DNA of 35,191 nucleotides from JADHUC01 sp964617665 (GCA_964617665.1 CAZUAH010000086.1:1-35191), one strand, 5' to 3'. Shown: positions 6,469 to 16,077, counted from the first letter of the stretch. Program-made: numbers and translations. Notes: generated from the sequence alone by a model not told the origin.

Positions 6469-7047
6469 ATGACAACGGCATTTCTTACCCTCGTCCTACT
6501 CGGTGCTCCTTCGGCAGAACCGTTCTACGCGGATTCTGAAATCGGTGTCGCCTTCCCAAAGCAGATTGGCGACTTCGCTGCGGAGAAACGGAAAGAGTAC
6601 GATAAGAAAGAGCTTGGTTACGACATAACCTACAGATCCGGCAGCGGCGCGACGCTCAACTTGTACGTGTTTGACGCCGGGCTGAAGAACATCGAAAATG
6701 GTAAGAACGGCAAGGATTTGAAGGTGCTCGTCGAACAAGCAGTAGGAGACGTCCGCCAAGTCGAGAAACTGGGCTACTACAAGAATGTGAAGGAATTCGA
6801 AGTGGGCGAAGGTTTCTCGAAAACGGTAACAGCGGAGTTCCTGTCTAAGAAACTCACGTACCTACTTTCCCGAGACAAAACGAAGCCTGGCCGAGAGGTT
6901 GTTTCCTACCTGTTTGGCACTGGCTACAACCGGAAGATGGTGAAAATCAGGTGTACCGTGTCAGCGGATCGGATTATCGAAAAGGAACTGAACGGATTCC
7001 TGGAAGCCCTCCTGAAGTTACTTGAGAATTCCGGTGGTCTGACGTAG
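6469..7047 (+). CDS. Exported protein of unknown function
   Basis: This 192-residue protein has a short signal peptide (MTTAFLTLVLLGAPSA). The mature part is lysine-rich and alternates strands and helices (FPKQIGDFAAEKRKEYDK, GYDITYRSGSGATLNLYVFD, C-terminal helix ELNGFLEALLKLLE). The pattern resembles small periplasmic proteins that carry one alpha/beta domain. No catalytic motif is visible and I cannot name a family. A good GGAGG lies nine bases before the ATG. Confidence 0.65.
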   Translation: MTTAFLTLVLLGAPSAEPFYADSEIGVAFPKQIGDFAAEKRKEYDKKELGYDITYRSGSGATLNLYVFDAGLKNIENGKNGKDLKVLVEQAVGDVRQVEKLGYYKNVKEFEVGEGFSKTVTAEFLSKKLTYLLSRDKTKPGREVVSYLFGTGYNRKMVKIRCTVSADRIIEKELNGFLEALLKLLENSGGLT

Positions 7048-7113
7048 TCGCCACGGCAGTGCTCCTGAGTCGGTGACTTCTTCGAATCACACATGTTTCT
7101 GGAAGAAACGCCG

Positions 7114-7491
7114 ATGTGGTCTCGCGTATTGTCTGTTCTTGCCGCAGTCGCCTCCCTTGTCCTCACGGCCCCGTCCAGTGCAGGCTTAGAAATCCCGCCG
7201 AACACGTTTGTCGAGGTGGCATGCAGTGAAGTTGGTGGTCATTTCTTCAGCCAAGTGATCTATGCGCCGTCGGCCAAGGCGTTGGTCTCGTGGGGCACGC
7301 AGACACACCACCATCGGATCCGCACGCATGAGACCCGCCATTGCTTGATCGACGAGAATCGTTGGATCGACGCAGCCTTGGAGTACGATCCGATTCACAA
7401 GGTGGCTGTGTTGCTCTGGCCGCCGCGTTTCGAGGCTGACATTCGCCCACATCTGTTCCGGTTGGATACAACGAATCTGCCGAAACGTTGA
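7114..7491 (+). CDS. Short exported protein, possibly a truncated N-terminal domain
   Basis: The predicted product is 125 residues. The ATG at 7114 is chosen because GGAAG lies upstream; an in-frame ATG at 7093 is possible. A clear signal peptide (VLSVLAAVASLVLTAPSSAG) is followed by FFSQVIYAPSAKALVSWGTQ and THETRHCLIDENRWIDA. The latter resembles the first repeat of longer planctomycete secreted proteins of a beta-propeller type, but here the chain ends after one unit. It is 26 bp before the tandem hydrolase gene, so the two are probably co-transcribed. It may be a gene remnant. Confidence 0.5.
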   Translation: MWSRVLSVLAAVASLVLTAPSSAGLEIPPNTFVEVACSEVGGHFFSQVIYAPSAKALVSWGTQTHHHRIRTHETRHCLIDENRWIDAALEYDPIHKVAVLLWPPRFEADIRPHLFRLDTTNLPKR

Positions 7492-7517
7492 GTTCCCACC
7501 ATGTGGAGGTCCATGCC

Positions 7518-9896
7518 ATGTTTCACAGGGCCATTGTTTCCGCGACGCTGTTATCCGTGTTGGGCGGATCGCCCGTACCTGCTGCCGGCGGTCGTCTGGA
7601 GATCGGCAAGCTTGCCGAGCAACTGCGTGACCTGCCGACAGACGCCGCGTCGGAGGAGAGGCAAAAATACATGTTGGATACGGTTCCCAGTAACCTGAGG
7701 CGGCGGCTTCGGGCGGCCAATCGTCGGAGCACGACCGAATGGGAGGGGATCAAGACACGTGACGATTGGCAACGGCTCCGTGACGAGAAGCTTCGGCTGC
7801 TTCGCGAAGCGATCGGGCCGCTGCGCGAGGAGCCGGGCGACCTTCGCCTGCAAGTGACTGGAACCGTGGTCGGCGAAGGGTACCGCATCAAGAAGCTCGT
7901 ATTTCAGAGCCGACCAGGACCGTGGGTGACGGCCAATTTGTACGTACCAGTCGAACCGGCCGAGTCGATGCCCGGACTGCTGATTTGCCACAGTCACCAC
8001 ACACCGAAGGAGCACGGCGAGTTACAGGACATGGGCATGACCTGGGCGCGCCAGGGCTGTCTGGTGTTGGTGCCCGATATGCTCGGCCACGGCGAACGGC
8101 GTCAGCATCCGTTCGTGACCGAAGACGACTATCACAAGTCGTACCGAATTGGCCGGCAAGACTATTACTTTCGCTACGACATGGGCATGCAATTGGCCTT
8201 GTCAGGCGAGAGCTTGATGGGCTGGTTCGTTCAGGATCTCCGGTGTTGCGTAACCGTGCTGTTATCGCAGCCAGGAGTGGATCCCAAACGGATAGTCATA
8301 TTGGGCGCGGTGGCCGGTGGTGGCGACCCGGCGGCAGTAGCGGCTGCGTTGGACCGTCGGATCACTGGCGCGGTTGTCTACAATTTCGGCGGTGCCGAAC
8401 CGGAATCGCCCCATCCGTTGCTCGTCGATGCGGAGGCGACCTTCAACTACGCCGGCAGCGGCAGTTTCGAGTCGACGCGCAACGTGCGGCGCTCCGCTGC
8501 GGACGGTTTCCTGCCTTGGGTGATTGTCGGTGCCATCGCGCCGCGGCCGTTCATCTACGCCCACGAGTTTGCCTGGGACCGTCACGATCCGGTCTGGAAA
8601 CGGTTGCAGAGAATCTGGGGTCTCTCCGGCGCGGAGGACAAGCTCGCCGTGACACATGGGTGGGGCTCCGTCCGTGGCAAGTGGCCCAACGCCACGCACT
8701 GCACGCATATCGGTAGGCTACACCGCGAGTCGATACACCCAGTATTCGAGCGCTGGTTCGGCATCTCTGTGTTGGACGAGGAAGAGTACTCGGCACGACT
8801 CGAAGCAGAGAAACTGCGCTGCATGACGACTGAACTGACCGAGAGGTTCAAGCCGCAACGGCTCTGCGATCTGCTGCCGAGGATCGTGGACCGTCGTATT
8901 GCCACAGCACGAGAGAAACGGGCAAGACTGCCGCAAGTTGAGCAGCGGGAACGGCTTCGCGAAGAATGGACGTCCGTTTTGGGCGAGTCAAGACCATTTG
9001 AGTTAGCCCGGTTTCGGCCGCCCAGGAGCGATGAGCACATCGAAGACCCGCGGGTTGAGCGGGTCTTACTTTGCTACGAGTGGAGCAGCCGAGGTAGCTA
9101 CGTGCCAGCAATCACCTTGTTCCCCAAAACATCGGGCGACCGCCGGCTGCCATTAGTCGTGGCCGTCGCCAACGGTGGAAAGGAGGGGTTCCTCAGAAAC
9201 CGCGCCGAGGCCATCGCCGAATTGTTGGTCGGCGGCGCGGCCGTTTGTCTACCCGACCTACGTGGCCTTGGCGAGACGAAGCCCGAAGGTTCTCGCGATC
9301 GGTGGGGGGAAATCACTAGCTATTCGTCCACGCAACTCATGCTCGGCGAAACCATGGTCGGCGCCCGCCTGCGCGATCTGCGGGCTGTGCTGGCGTATGT
9401 GCGCGGTCGTGACGACGTTGACCCCGGGAGAATTGCCTTGTGGGGAGACTCGTTCGCGGAGGTGAATTCGCCCGAGCGTGATTTCCATGTCCCCCGCCAC
9501 ATGGTCGGCCGACCAAAATGGTCCGAGCCTCTTGGTGGATTGCTTGCTCTATTGGGTGCGCTGTACGAGGACGACGTCTGCGCGGTGTATGTTCGCGGTG
9601 GACTCAGCGACTTCCAATCCGTTGTTGCCGAACAGTTCGTCTACATCCCACACGACGTCGTCATTCCCGGCGTACTGACGTTCGGCGACGTGCCGGACCT
9701 CGCCGGTGCTGTCGCTCCGCGGCCCTTGCGATTGGACTACTTGGTCGATGGCTTCAACCGTCCACGTTCCGCGGGCGATGTGCTAACTGTCTACCAGCCA
9801 GCAGTTCAAAGCTACAAAGACGCCGATGCAGCCGATAAGCTGGTGATTGACGAAGCGACTCACCCAGCGAGCCGCTGGCTATTGGAACAGTTGTGA
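7518..9896 (+). CDS. Secreted tandem alpha/beta hydrolase (acetyl-xylan-esterase-like)
   Basis: This 792-residue protein has a signal peptide (about 1-23) and two alpha/beta-hydrolase domains. Domain 1 (about 110-420) has PGLLICHSHHTPKEHG, LVPDMLGHGER and APRPFIYAHE. At the nucleophile elbow it reads GAVAGGG (263-269), where the family has GxSGGG, so the serine is missing. Domain 2 (about 515-792) has LPLVVAVANGG, LPDLRGLGETKPEG and the elbow GDSFA with S645, plus a possible catalytic histidine at H782. Domain 2 may therefore be an active esterase and domain 1 a binding or structural copy. The start follows GGAGGT. It precedes the glycosidase gene, consistent with removing acyl groups from a glycan. 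Confidence 0.75.
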   Translation: MFHRAIVSATLLSVLGGSPVPAAGGRLEIGKLAEQLRDLPTDAASEERQKYMLDTVPSNLRRRLRAANRRSTTEWEGIKTRDDWQRLRDEKLRLLREAIGPLREEPGDLRLQVTGTVVGEGYRIKKLVFQSRPGPWVTANLYVPVEPAESMPGLLICHSHHTPKEHGELQDMGMTWARQGCLVLVPDMLGHGERRQHPFVTEDDYHKSYRIGRQDYYFRYDMGMQLALSGESLMGWFVQDLRCCVTVLLSQPGVDPKRIVILGAVAGGGDPAAVAAALDRRITGAVVYNFGGAEPESPHPLLVDAEATFNYAGSGSFESTRNVRRSAADGFLPWVIVGAIAPRPFIYAHEFAWDRHDPVWKRLQRIWGLSGAEDKLAVTHGWGSVRGKWPNATHCTHIGRLHRESIHPVFERWFGISVLDEEEYSARLEAEKLRCMTTELTERFKPQRLCDLLPRIVDRRIATAREKRARLPQVEQRERLREEWTSVLGESRPFELARFRPPRSDEHIEDPRVERVLLCYEWSSRGSYVPAITLFPKTSGDRRLPLVVAVANGGKEGFLRNRAEAIAELLVGGAAVCLPDLRGLGETKPEGSRDRWGEITSYSSTQLMLGETMVGARLRDLRAVLAYVRGRDDVDPGRIALWGDSFAEVNSPERDFHVPRHMVGRPKWSEPLGGLLALLGALYEDDVCAVYVRGGLSDFQSVVAEQFVYIPHDVVIPGVLTFGDVPDLAGAVAPRPLRLDYLVDGFNRPRSAGDVLTVYQPAVQSYKDADAADKLVIDEATHPASRWLLEQL

Positions 9897-9910
9897 CGAT
9901 GTCTGCCGCG

Positions 9911-10002
9911 TCGTTTAACCCGAAGCCGTAGGCGATGGCGGGTAGCGGGATAGATCGACCAAACGTAGCGCTCGCCATCGCCTCCGGCTTCGGGTTAAAC
10001 GA
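9911..10002. repeat. Long inverted repeat (30-bp arms, one mismatch)
   Basis: Arm 9911-9940 (TCGTTTAACCCGAAGCCG...) pairs with 9973-10002 over 30 bp with a single mismatch, leaving a 32-nt loop. The loop itself contains two GTAGCG direct repeats. It lies 15 bp after the hydrolase stop and 43 bp before the glycosidase start, on the same strand, so it could terminate or trim the transcript between them. CCCGAAGCC palindromes of this kind are common in planctomycete spacers. Confidence 0.8.
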
Positions 10003-10044
10003 GAGGAATGGGCGAACGGTTATTACTATCGAAGGAGAATCCTG

Positions 10045-12225
10045 ATGGTCAAGAGACTCGTTCTTCTCTGCATATCCATACTCACATTTGCTGGTCAAGT
10101 TACCGCTGAAGATCCGTATTTGACCTACGTCAAGAGTGCACCCGAATTCCAACCCGTCCGGCAGGACCGTGATCTGTTGATCGGCCGTTGGGATACTTGG
10201 ATCTATATGCCTTGGCGATTTCGATGGAACGTCGGCACCGGCGACGAGGGAGGTCGGTTCTGCCGCGACTATGGTTTCAACGGTGGATTCACAGACCACG
10301 GCAACGGACCTTTCGAATGGCTCAACAAATGGAACTTGCGCTTCTACAACGACCACACGGCCGCCAAAGGCTACTTGTACTTGCGAGGCGCGAACAGCAA
10401 AGGCAACTTTGCCAAGTACCAACGCGACGGCCGCGCGATCCGCAGCGGAACCGATGGGCCACAACCGATTGACGATGCCATGCGCAAGCGGCTGAACGAC
10501 ACCGTCACGCACTATGTGACCAACGTCCGCAAACACAGCCCGCTGCGAGTGGCCTATGCGCTGGACGACGAAATTTCGTGGGGCGCATTCGTCACGCCGA
10601 TCCCATGGCGGCTGAATGCGGACGACGAAGCTTACGCCAGTTGGCTCAAGGACTGCTATGGGCCGCTGGATGCACCCGAGCCGCGATTCGTCACGCCGGA
10701 TTTCACACGCCGGCAACTGGATCGGCCGCTGAAGGACATCGACTTTTCACCCCTGCTGGATCGCATCACCTACAACGACTCGGTATGGGCAAACTTCATC
10801 GGCGAGCTGGTGGAAACAGCAAACAAGGCCGATCCCAATACTCCGTGCGGTTTCGTCGGCGGCCAGTCGCCAAACATGTGGGGCGGCTACGACTATGCCA
10901 AGCTGATGAAGAAGATCCAGTTCATCGAAGCCTACAACCTCGGCTCGTCACAAGCCATCATCCGGTCGCTCAATCCCGCAAACGCCATGCCGCAGGTGAC
11001 GACTCACTTCCACAAGGACGATCGTGGCACGGCCAATGACGTCTGGCAGACGTGGTACTACTTCGCTCACGGCAACCGGGGCATGATCGGCTGGGTGGAA
11101 GGCTGGTTCGACGGTAAGAAGCCGCGGCCGTGGCTGGACGAGTACAAGTCTGTGAACAAGGAGATTGGCGGCATACAGGGACCGAAGGTGGTCGGCTCGC
11201 GTTGGATTCACGACGGCGTAGCCATCTACTATTCGCACCCGTCGATCCAAGTGTCCTGGTGCCTGGACATCGAACCGCACGGCAGCACGTGGGTCAACCG
11301 CGGTAACGACGCCCGTCTGGGCACTTCGCACAACGACCGCAAAGCGTGGGAGTATTTGCTGACCGACTCGGGTATCCAGTACGATTTCATTGCGTACGAC
11401 AAGGTCGTCACCGGCGGTGTGCCGGACGAGTACAAGGTATTGATCCTACCGGCCTGCTACGCGCTCTCGGACGTCGAGGCCCAACGCATCACCGAATTCT
11501 GCCGGCGCGGCGGGACCGTGATCGCCGACTTCGCCTGCGGTCTGTTTGACCAACATGGCAAAGGGCGAACCAGCGGCGTTATGGACGAATTGTTCGGCAT
11601 CCGCCGCGACGGCAGCGAAACCAGCAGCGATTTCTTCGGCGATCGGTTGTGGGTGGAAACGAATCAGGACGCCGGTTTCTACTTCCGCCGCTATCGCGAT
11701 CTGTTCGCGACGATCGACTGCAAGTTGGAACAAGGTTATGCTGTTGCCGAGAGAAAGCTCCCGATGCAAAACGTCCGACAAGTCGGCGACGGCAAGGCGA
11801 TCTACGTGAATCTCTCTCCGCAGCGATATTTGCAGTATCGAGAAGAAGCTGTGGCAGACGACCAGAAGCGTAACGCCTTCATCCAACACGTCCTGGCCGC
11901 AGGTGTAGAGCCTTGGGTTGCCGTGACCGACCAGTCGGGTCGCAGACCTCGCAACGTGGAAGTCACCTACTGGAGCAAGGGCGACCGTACGCTGCTGTTC
12001 GTAATCCAAAACGCCATCGTCACCGGAAGCGCGTTCGGGGGTGGCGGAGCTGAAGGTTTGATCAGCCAGAAAACCAGAATAGCCATCGAGTTTCCAGCGA
12101 CTGTGCAAGACGTCGTTAATGAACGAACGGGCCAACGCCTGGGTGACGGAAGGCGTTTCACTTTCGATTTCAATACCGTCGAAGCGGCCATGTTCAGCTT
12201 CCGCGGGCGACCACCGCGTGACTAA
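10045..12225 (+). CDS. Secreted GH42-like glycoside hydrolase with trimerisation-type domain
   Basis: This 726-residue protein has a signal peptide (MVKRLVLLCISILTFAGQVTA). The catalytic region (about 40-375) looks like a TIM-barrel beta-galactosidase relative. YALDDEISWG (171-180) offers E176 as acid/base and IQFIEAYN (291-298) offers E295 as nucleophile. Residues about 385-560 resemble the beta-galactosidase trimerisation (GATase-like) domain: KVLILPACYALSDVEAQRI, then RRGGTVIADFACG. A small beta-sandwich end follows. GH42-type enzymes release terminal galactose or related sugars; the real substrate is unknown. AAGGAG precedes the ATG. It is followed after 14 bp by a lyase-like gene. Confidence 0.7.
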   Translation: MVKRLVLLCISILTFAGQVTAEDPYLTYVKSAPEFQPVRQDRDLLIGRWDTWIYMPWRFRWNVGTGDEGGRFCRDYGFNGGFTDHGNGPFEWLNKWNLRFYNDHTAAKGYLYLRGANSKGNFAKYQRDGRAIRSGTDGPQPIDDAMRKRLNDTVTHYVTNVRKHSPLRVAYALDDEISWGAFVTPIPWRLNADDEAYASWLKDCYGPLDAPEPRFVTPDFTRRQLDRPLKDIDFSPLLDRITYNDSVWANFIGELVETANKADPNTPCGFVGGQSPNMWGGYDYAKLMKKIQFIEAYNLGSSQAIIRSLNPANAMPQVTTHFHKDDRGTANDVWQTWYYFAHGNRGMIGWVEGWFDGKKPRPWLDEYKSVNKEIGGIQGPKVVGSRWIHDGVAIYYSHPSIQVSWCLDIEPHGSTWVNRGNDARLGTSHNDRKAWEYLLTDSGIQYDFIAYDKVVTGGVPDEYKVLILPACYALSDVEAQRITEFCRRGGTVIADFACGLFDQHGKGRTSGVMDELFGIRRDGSETSSDFFGDRLWVETNQDAGFYFRRYRDLFATIDCKLEQGYAVAERKLPMQNVRQVGDGKAIYVNLSPQRYLQYREEAVADDQKRNAFIQHVLAAGVEPWVAVTDQSGRRPRNVEVTYWSKGDRTLLFVIQNAIVTGSAFGGGGAEGLISQKTRIAIEFPATVQDVVNERTGQRLGDGRRFTFDFNTVEAAMFSFRGRPPRD

Positions 12226-12239
12226 TTGGGAGAAACGGC

Positions 12240-13733
12240 ATGTCAGATTCTGTTCGTTGCCTTTGGGTTTGTTGCATCATAGCTCTGCTGCCTCTGTCGT
12301 CCGCCAACGGTGCCAAGAACGACTGGGCCGAAGGCACGCAGGAACGATCAGACGGGGCGACCCGGGACTATTACAACCGCGCCGGCACGCTGGCGTGGGA
12401 GAACTTCATGGGCGACTGGCGGGATGCTGAAAACACCGCCCAGGGCAACGCGTCCTACGCGACGGCCGCAGTCGTTGACGATGACAACGGCAAATTCGTC
12501 GAATGGGATACAACCAATCTCGTTCGCGAGTGGATGAGTGAGAAGTACCAGAACCAAGGCTTCTTTCTGCGAACGATAGCAGACGGCGGAACGATCGTGT
12601 TCTGCAGCCGCGAGAATGCGTCGCAGGATCATCGTCCTCGCCTTGTCCTTGTCGGCTCCGAAGACTCGATCGCGATCGAGCCGACGGCGGACGCATATCT
12701 GACCAGGTCCACTTATCGCAGTCAGGGCCACTCCGAAGAGCTTCGAGTCTCCGGCGGCCCTGATCACGTACTGCTGCGTTTCGACTTGGCTGAAACGAGA
12801 AAACTCGGCCAGCTTGCCAAGGCGACCTTGCGGCTCTACACAACAAAGCAATACGGTTCCGCTGATATTGGCGTATTTCGCTGCCAACAAGGCCACAATT
12901 TGCCACCATCCGATCCGAAACTCGGATTGGCTGCCCGCTATCCTGGCGACAAAGACGTCTGTCGCGATCCGGCTGTCGTGTTCTCGGCCGACTTTGAAAC
13001 CGAGAATTGGGTGGACGGCTGGACATACGCAGGGAAGATGGAAGTGCTCGATATCGTCGATGCCGATCCGAAGCTGAAGTTCCAGCGGCACCAGGGTAAG
13101 GCCCTTCGCGTGAAGATTGCTGAAGGTTCGACCGGCGCACTGAACACCTTATACAAGTTCGGAAGAGAGGTTGGCGAGGAGCCGGAGGAGATCTTCTTCC
13201 GCTACTACCTGCGGCTGGCCGAAGATTGGAATCAGACGCTGCAAGGCGGCAAGATGCCGGGGATCAGCGGCACGTATGGCGTCGCCGGCTGGGGCGGACG
13301 CAAAGTTGATGGCACGGACGGCTGGTCGGCGCGTGGTTCGTTCAGTCAGACTATCCCGGAGGGCAATCCGCTGGCCGGTTTGACGCCGATCGGCAACTAC
13401 TGCTATCACGCCGACATGAAGGGCTACTATGGCAACGTATGGATCTGGCAGGAGGGCTACCGCGGGTTCCTGGCGACCAACCGATGGTACTGCGTCGAAC
13501 AGTACTTGAAGATGAACACACCCGGCGAGAAAGATGGCATCATACGCGCTTGGATCGACGGCCGGCCGGCCTTTGAAAAGACGGATATCCGCTTCCGCCT
13601 TGTGGACAAGTTGAAGATCGAACAGATCTGGATGAACGTTTACCACGGTGGCAAGAAGCCGTCGCCCTACGACCAGCACCTGTACATCGACAACGTCGTG
13701 ATCGCGCGCAAATACATCGGGCCCATGAAATAA
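12240..13733 (+). CDS. Secreted DNRLRE / polysaccharide-lyase (PL14-like) protein
   Basis: This 497-residue protein has an N-terminal signal peptide (about 1-25). Residues about 45-138 match the second half of a DNRLRE domain (WEN.MGDWRDAENT, KFVEWDTTNLVREW, GFFLRT), and about 145-215 resemble another such domain. These are found on secreted and surface proteins. The rest (about 245-492) looks like the PL14-type lyase fold: QTLQGGKMPGISG, VAGWGGRKVDGTDGWSARG, CYHADMKGYYGNVW, RWYCVEQYLK, LYIDNVVIAR. PL14 enzymes cleave uronate polymers such as alginate or glucuronan. GGGAGA precedes the ATG. With the upstream glycosidase it suggests degradation of an acidic polysaccharide. Confidence 0.65.
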   Translation: MSDSVRCLWVCCIIALLPLSSANGAKNDWAEGTQERSDGATRDYYNRAGTLAWENFMGDWRDAENTAQGNASYATAAVVDDDNGKFVEWDTTNLVREWMSEKYQNQGFFLRTIADGGTIVFCSRENASQDHRPRLVLVGSEDSIAIEPTADAYLTRSTYRSQGHSEELRVSGGPDHVLLRFDLAETRKLGQLAKATLRLYTTKQYGSADIGVFRCQQGHNLPPSDPKLGLAARYPGDKDVCRDPAVVFSADFETENWVDGWTYAGKMEVLDIVDADPKLKFQRHQGKALRVKIAEGSTGALNTLYKFGREVGEEPEEIFFRYYLRLAEDWNQTLQGGKMPGISGTYGVAGWGGRKVDGTDGWSARGSFSQTIPEGNPLAGLTPIGNYCYHADMKGYYGNVWIWQEGYRGFLATNRWYCVEQYLKMNTPGEKDGIIRAWIDGRPAFEKTDIRFRLVDKLKIEQIWMNVYHGGKKPSPYDQHLYIDNVVIARKYIGPMK

Positions 13734-13781
13734 CCCCGTGAACGCGAGGGAACGACGCAACCGCCGCGCGATCTATTCTGC

Positions 13782-14834
13782 CTACGTTGTCTTCGACTTC
13801 TCCGGCGGGACGTCCGACGAATCCTCTTCCGGCTCTTCCACCGGGCCGAAGTGCGGGCCCCATTCTCTGGCCATCTTCTTGCCAAGCTTGACGGTCAGCT
13901 CTTGTTCCTCGGCTGTCAGCGGCTGAAAACGTTTGACGATCTCTACGTTCTCGCGCAGTTGCTCGACCGTGTGTACACCCAGGTTCGCGGTAGCCACGCC
14001 GGGCACGCTGAGCGAGTAACGGATGGCCAACTCGAGGTTCTCTTCGCCAACGAGCGGTTTGGCACCGCGTTTGCCCCAGCTTCCGCTCTTCGGATCGGGG
14101 CCGCCGAAGGCCTTCATCGACACGATGCCCACGTCATGCTTGCGCGCCACCGGCAATACCTTGTCTTCGAAACCGTACGTGTACCGATCCGCAAAGTTGA
14201 TGTTCACCAGGATGACGTCCACCACGCCGGTTTCCAAGAACGGGACGAAGCGGCCCGGCAGGTTGTGACCCGAGATGCCAACAAAACGGCACTTGCCGGC
14301 CTGCTTCTGTTTCAGAAGCCACGTGAATACGCCGTCCGGATCTCTCGCGCGATCCACCTTGCGGTCGCCCAGGTGGTGGAAGTACAACACGTCGAAGTAG
14401 TCGGTCTTGAGCGTCTTCAGCGAGTTGGCCAAGGACTCTTCGGCGTCCGCGATCGTATCGGCCCAGATCTTGGTGGCCAGATAGATGTCTTTGCGCCGCC
14501 GGCCCAGAGCCCGCCCGATGCCCTCTTCCGACTTGCCGTACCTGGGCGCCGTGTCGATAAAATTGATGCCAAGGTCGATCGCCGTGTTGACGATCGTGCC
14601 GACTTCATCCACCGTGACATCTTTCGCAATGCCGGACGGAGCCGCCCCAAACGTCATGCATGTCACTTCGAGCTTGGTCCTCCCCAGGATGCGGCGAGGT
14701 AGATCACCATCGACCGACGCTGCCGCGGTACGCGGTACGCTCGCGAAGGTCCCCGGAACCGCAGTAGCAGCAATCGCCCCGGCCGTGTGAATAAAACCTC
14801 GTCGTGACACTCTGTGTTTGTCGTCGGCGGTCAT
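13782..14834 (-). CDS. Tat-exported aldo/keto reductase
   Basis: This 350-residue protein has a twin-arginine signal (SRRGFIHTAGA at about 10-20), so it should be exported folded. The body is an aldo/keto reductase TIM barrel with an intact tetrad: D94 and Y99 in NFIDTAPRYG, K122 in LATKIW and H153 in DVLYFHH. NADPH-binding features lie near the C-terminus (LGVHTVEQLRENVE). Such enzymes reduce sugar or other carbonyls; the physiological substrate is unknown. ATG 14834 is preferred to the one at 14849 because GGAG lies nine bases upstream. Its C-terminal tail is acidic (EEPEEDSSDVPPEK). Confidence 0.85.
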   Translation of the reverse strand: MTADDKHRVSRRGFIHTAGAIAATAVPGTFASVPRTAAASVDGDLPRRILGRTKLEVTCMTFGAAPSGIAKDVTVDEVGTIVNTAIDLGINFIDTAPRYGKSEEGIGRALGRRRKDIYLATKIWADTIADAEESLANSLKTLKTDYFDVLYFHHLGDRKVDRARDPDGVFTWLLKQKQAGKCRFVGISGHNLPGRFVPFLETGVVDVILVNINFADRYTYGFEDKVLPVARKHDVGIVSMKAFGGPDPKSGSWGKRGAKPLVGEENLELAIRYSLSVPGVATANLGVHTVEQLRENVEIVKRFQPLTAEEQELTVKLGKKMAREWGPHFGPVEEPEEDSSDVPPEKSKTT

Positions 14835-14878
14835 GACCGTCTTCTCCATGTGGGATGTGCACGTTTCTCAGTCAAAGA

Positions 14879-14902
14879 GGAGAGCCTTTGCCTCCGCTCT
14901 CC
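14879..14902. terminator. Hairpin upstream of the aldo/keto reductase gene
   Basis: GGAGAGC (14879-14885) and GCTCTCC (14896-14902) form a 7-bp stem with a 10-nt loop. It sits 45 bp before the reductase start and after the upstream minus-strand gene (15064). It may separate the two transcripts or fold in the reductase leader. No T-tract is present. Confidence 0.3.
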
Positions 14903-15063
14903 GCACAGAGCGAAGAAGTGAAGGCACGTTCAATAATACTCAAACAGAAGTCTAAGATCCACGCACGCAGCGCAATGCGATAGTCCCGCCGTTCAAGACC
15001 TGCGTAGCAAAAGGCGCGCAATCGTGGGGATCATCGCAGAGGGCGGCGCGCAGCCGTTCTTCT

Positions 15064-16077
15064 TTACGAGGTTGAACTCGCGGACGCGGTACATGCGACG
15101 GTGGCGGCCGCGCATGCAGCGGCGGCTTGTTGGGCGTTGATGATTGACTGCATGTCCATCAGCGCCTTCGCGTCGGTGATTTCTTTCAGATCCTCGTCCA
15201 TCTGGACGAGATCCAAAAATGCAACGCTGGATGCCAAGTTGAACGCAAGCGATCGGTCAGGCTTCGGCTTCAGTTGCCGGATGTCCGCCTGGTAAGTCAT
15301 AACGCGGTCGACAACCAGCGTCGCGCGTTGCTTCAAGAACGAGAGGATGGCCAACTCGTCGTATTGATCTCGTCCGATTCTTGCGCCATGCGCACGAAAG
15401 GTATCGGCCAGCGAGCGATAACGCTCGGCGATGGCCCGCGAATCCAAGCGAGCGAGATACAGCAGGTTGGCCGCCGTCTGCAGCGCATCGCCCCGCTTGA
15501 AACGCGCGGCGTGCAACTGCTGATATATGTCTTCAATCCCTGCGCCAATTTCCTCCGGCGTTTCGGGCTGGGAAGCCAACATTGCGCACGCGGGAAAATC
15601 ATCCATCCCCGTCAGCCACCAATGGTGCCTTTTCATTTCCTCGTAGATATCCTGAAACCGCGCGACGATATCGGCTGTAACCGGCTTCTTCTCTCGGGCA
15701 ATCCGCAGAATCAGGATCGCCATCGTTTCGTAGATGCCGCCGCGACGCAGTCGTGCCGCGCGGAACATCTTCCGAACGCGTTCGACTTCGGCGAGGAACT
15801 CGTCGGCACTGTCTTCGTTCAGCACGAGGATCGCGCTGACGATGAACCGCAGAGGTGATCGCAGGTTTCCAAACCAGCCTTCGCGGTCACTGATTTCCGT
15901 GGCCACGTCGCGTATCGCTTCTGCCACACGGGGCGGTGTGCCGGGGCAAGTCACTGCGGCCATGGCGGCAAATCGCAGACAGGAGGCGTCCTGCCACCAG
16001 CCTCGGTCGGCGTTCAACGTTTCGTACAGGTCGACAAACCGCGCAAGCGGGTCGCTTGGCAAGTAGATGTTGCCCAT
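15064..16077 (-). CDS. DUF4003-like protein
   Basis: This 337-residue protein is almost wholly helical, with repeated helical-hairpin units: RLRRGGIYETMAILILRIA (about 110-127), HHWWLTGMDDFPACAMLAS (151-169) and ARFKRGDALQTAANLLYLA (191-209). The WLTG.DD.P motif and repeating layout match my memory of DUF4003, a family of unknown function best known in Bacillota. The C-terminus (about 317-337) is alanine/serine-rich. There is no signal peptide, so it should be cytoplasmic. It stands between the two minus-strand exported enzymes. Confidence 0.55.
   Translation of the reverse strand: MGNIYLPSDPLARFVDLYETLNADRGWWQDASCLRFAAMAAVTCPGTPPRVAEAIRDVATEISDREGWFGNLRSPLRFIVSAILVLNEDSADEFLAEVERVRKMFRAARLRRGGIYETMAILILRIAREKKPVTADIVARFQDIYEEMKRHHWWLTGMDDFPACAMLASQPETPEEIGAGIEDIYQQLHAARFKRGDALQTAANLLYLARLDSRAIAERYRSLADTFRAHGARIGRDQYDELAILSFLKQRATLVVDRVMTYQADIRQLKPKPDRSLAFNLASSVAFLDLVQMDEDLKEITDAKALMDMQSIINAQQAAAACAAATVACTASASSTS

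Noticed and set aside
13149..13760. 203-codon minus-strand frame opposite the lyase-like gene
   Set aside because: It lies fully antisense to a well-supported gene with signal peptide and domain motifs and has no family features.
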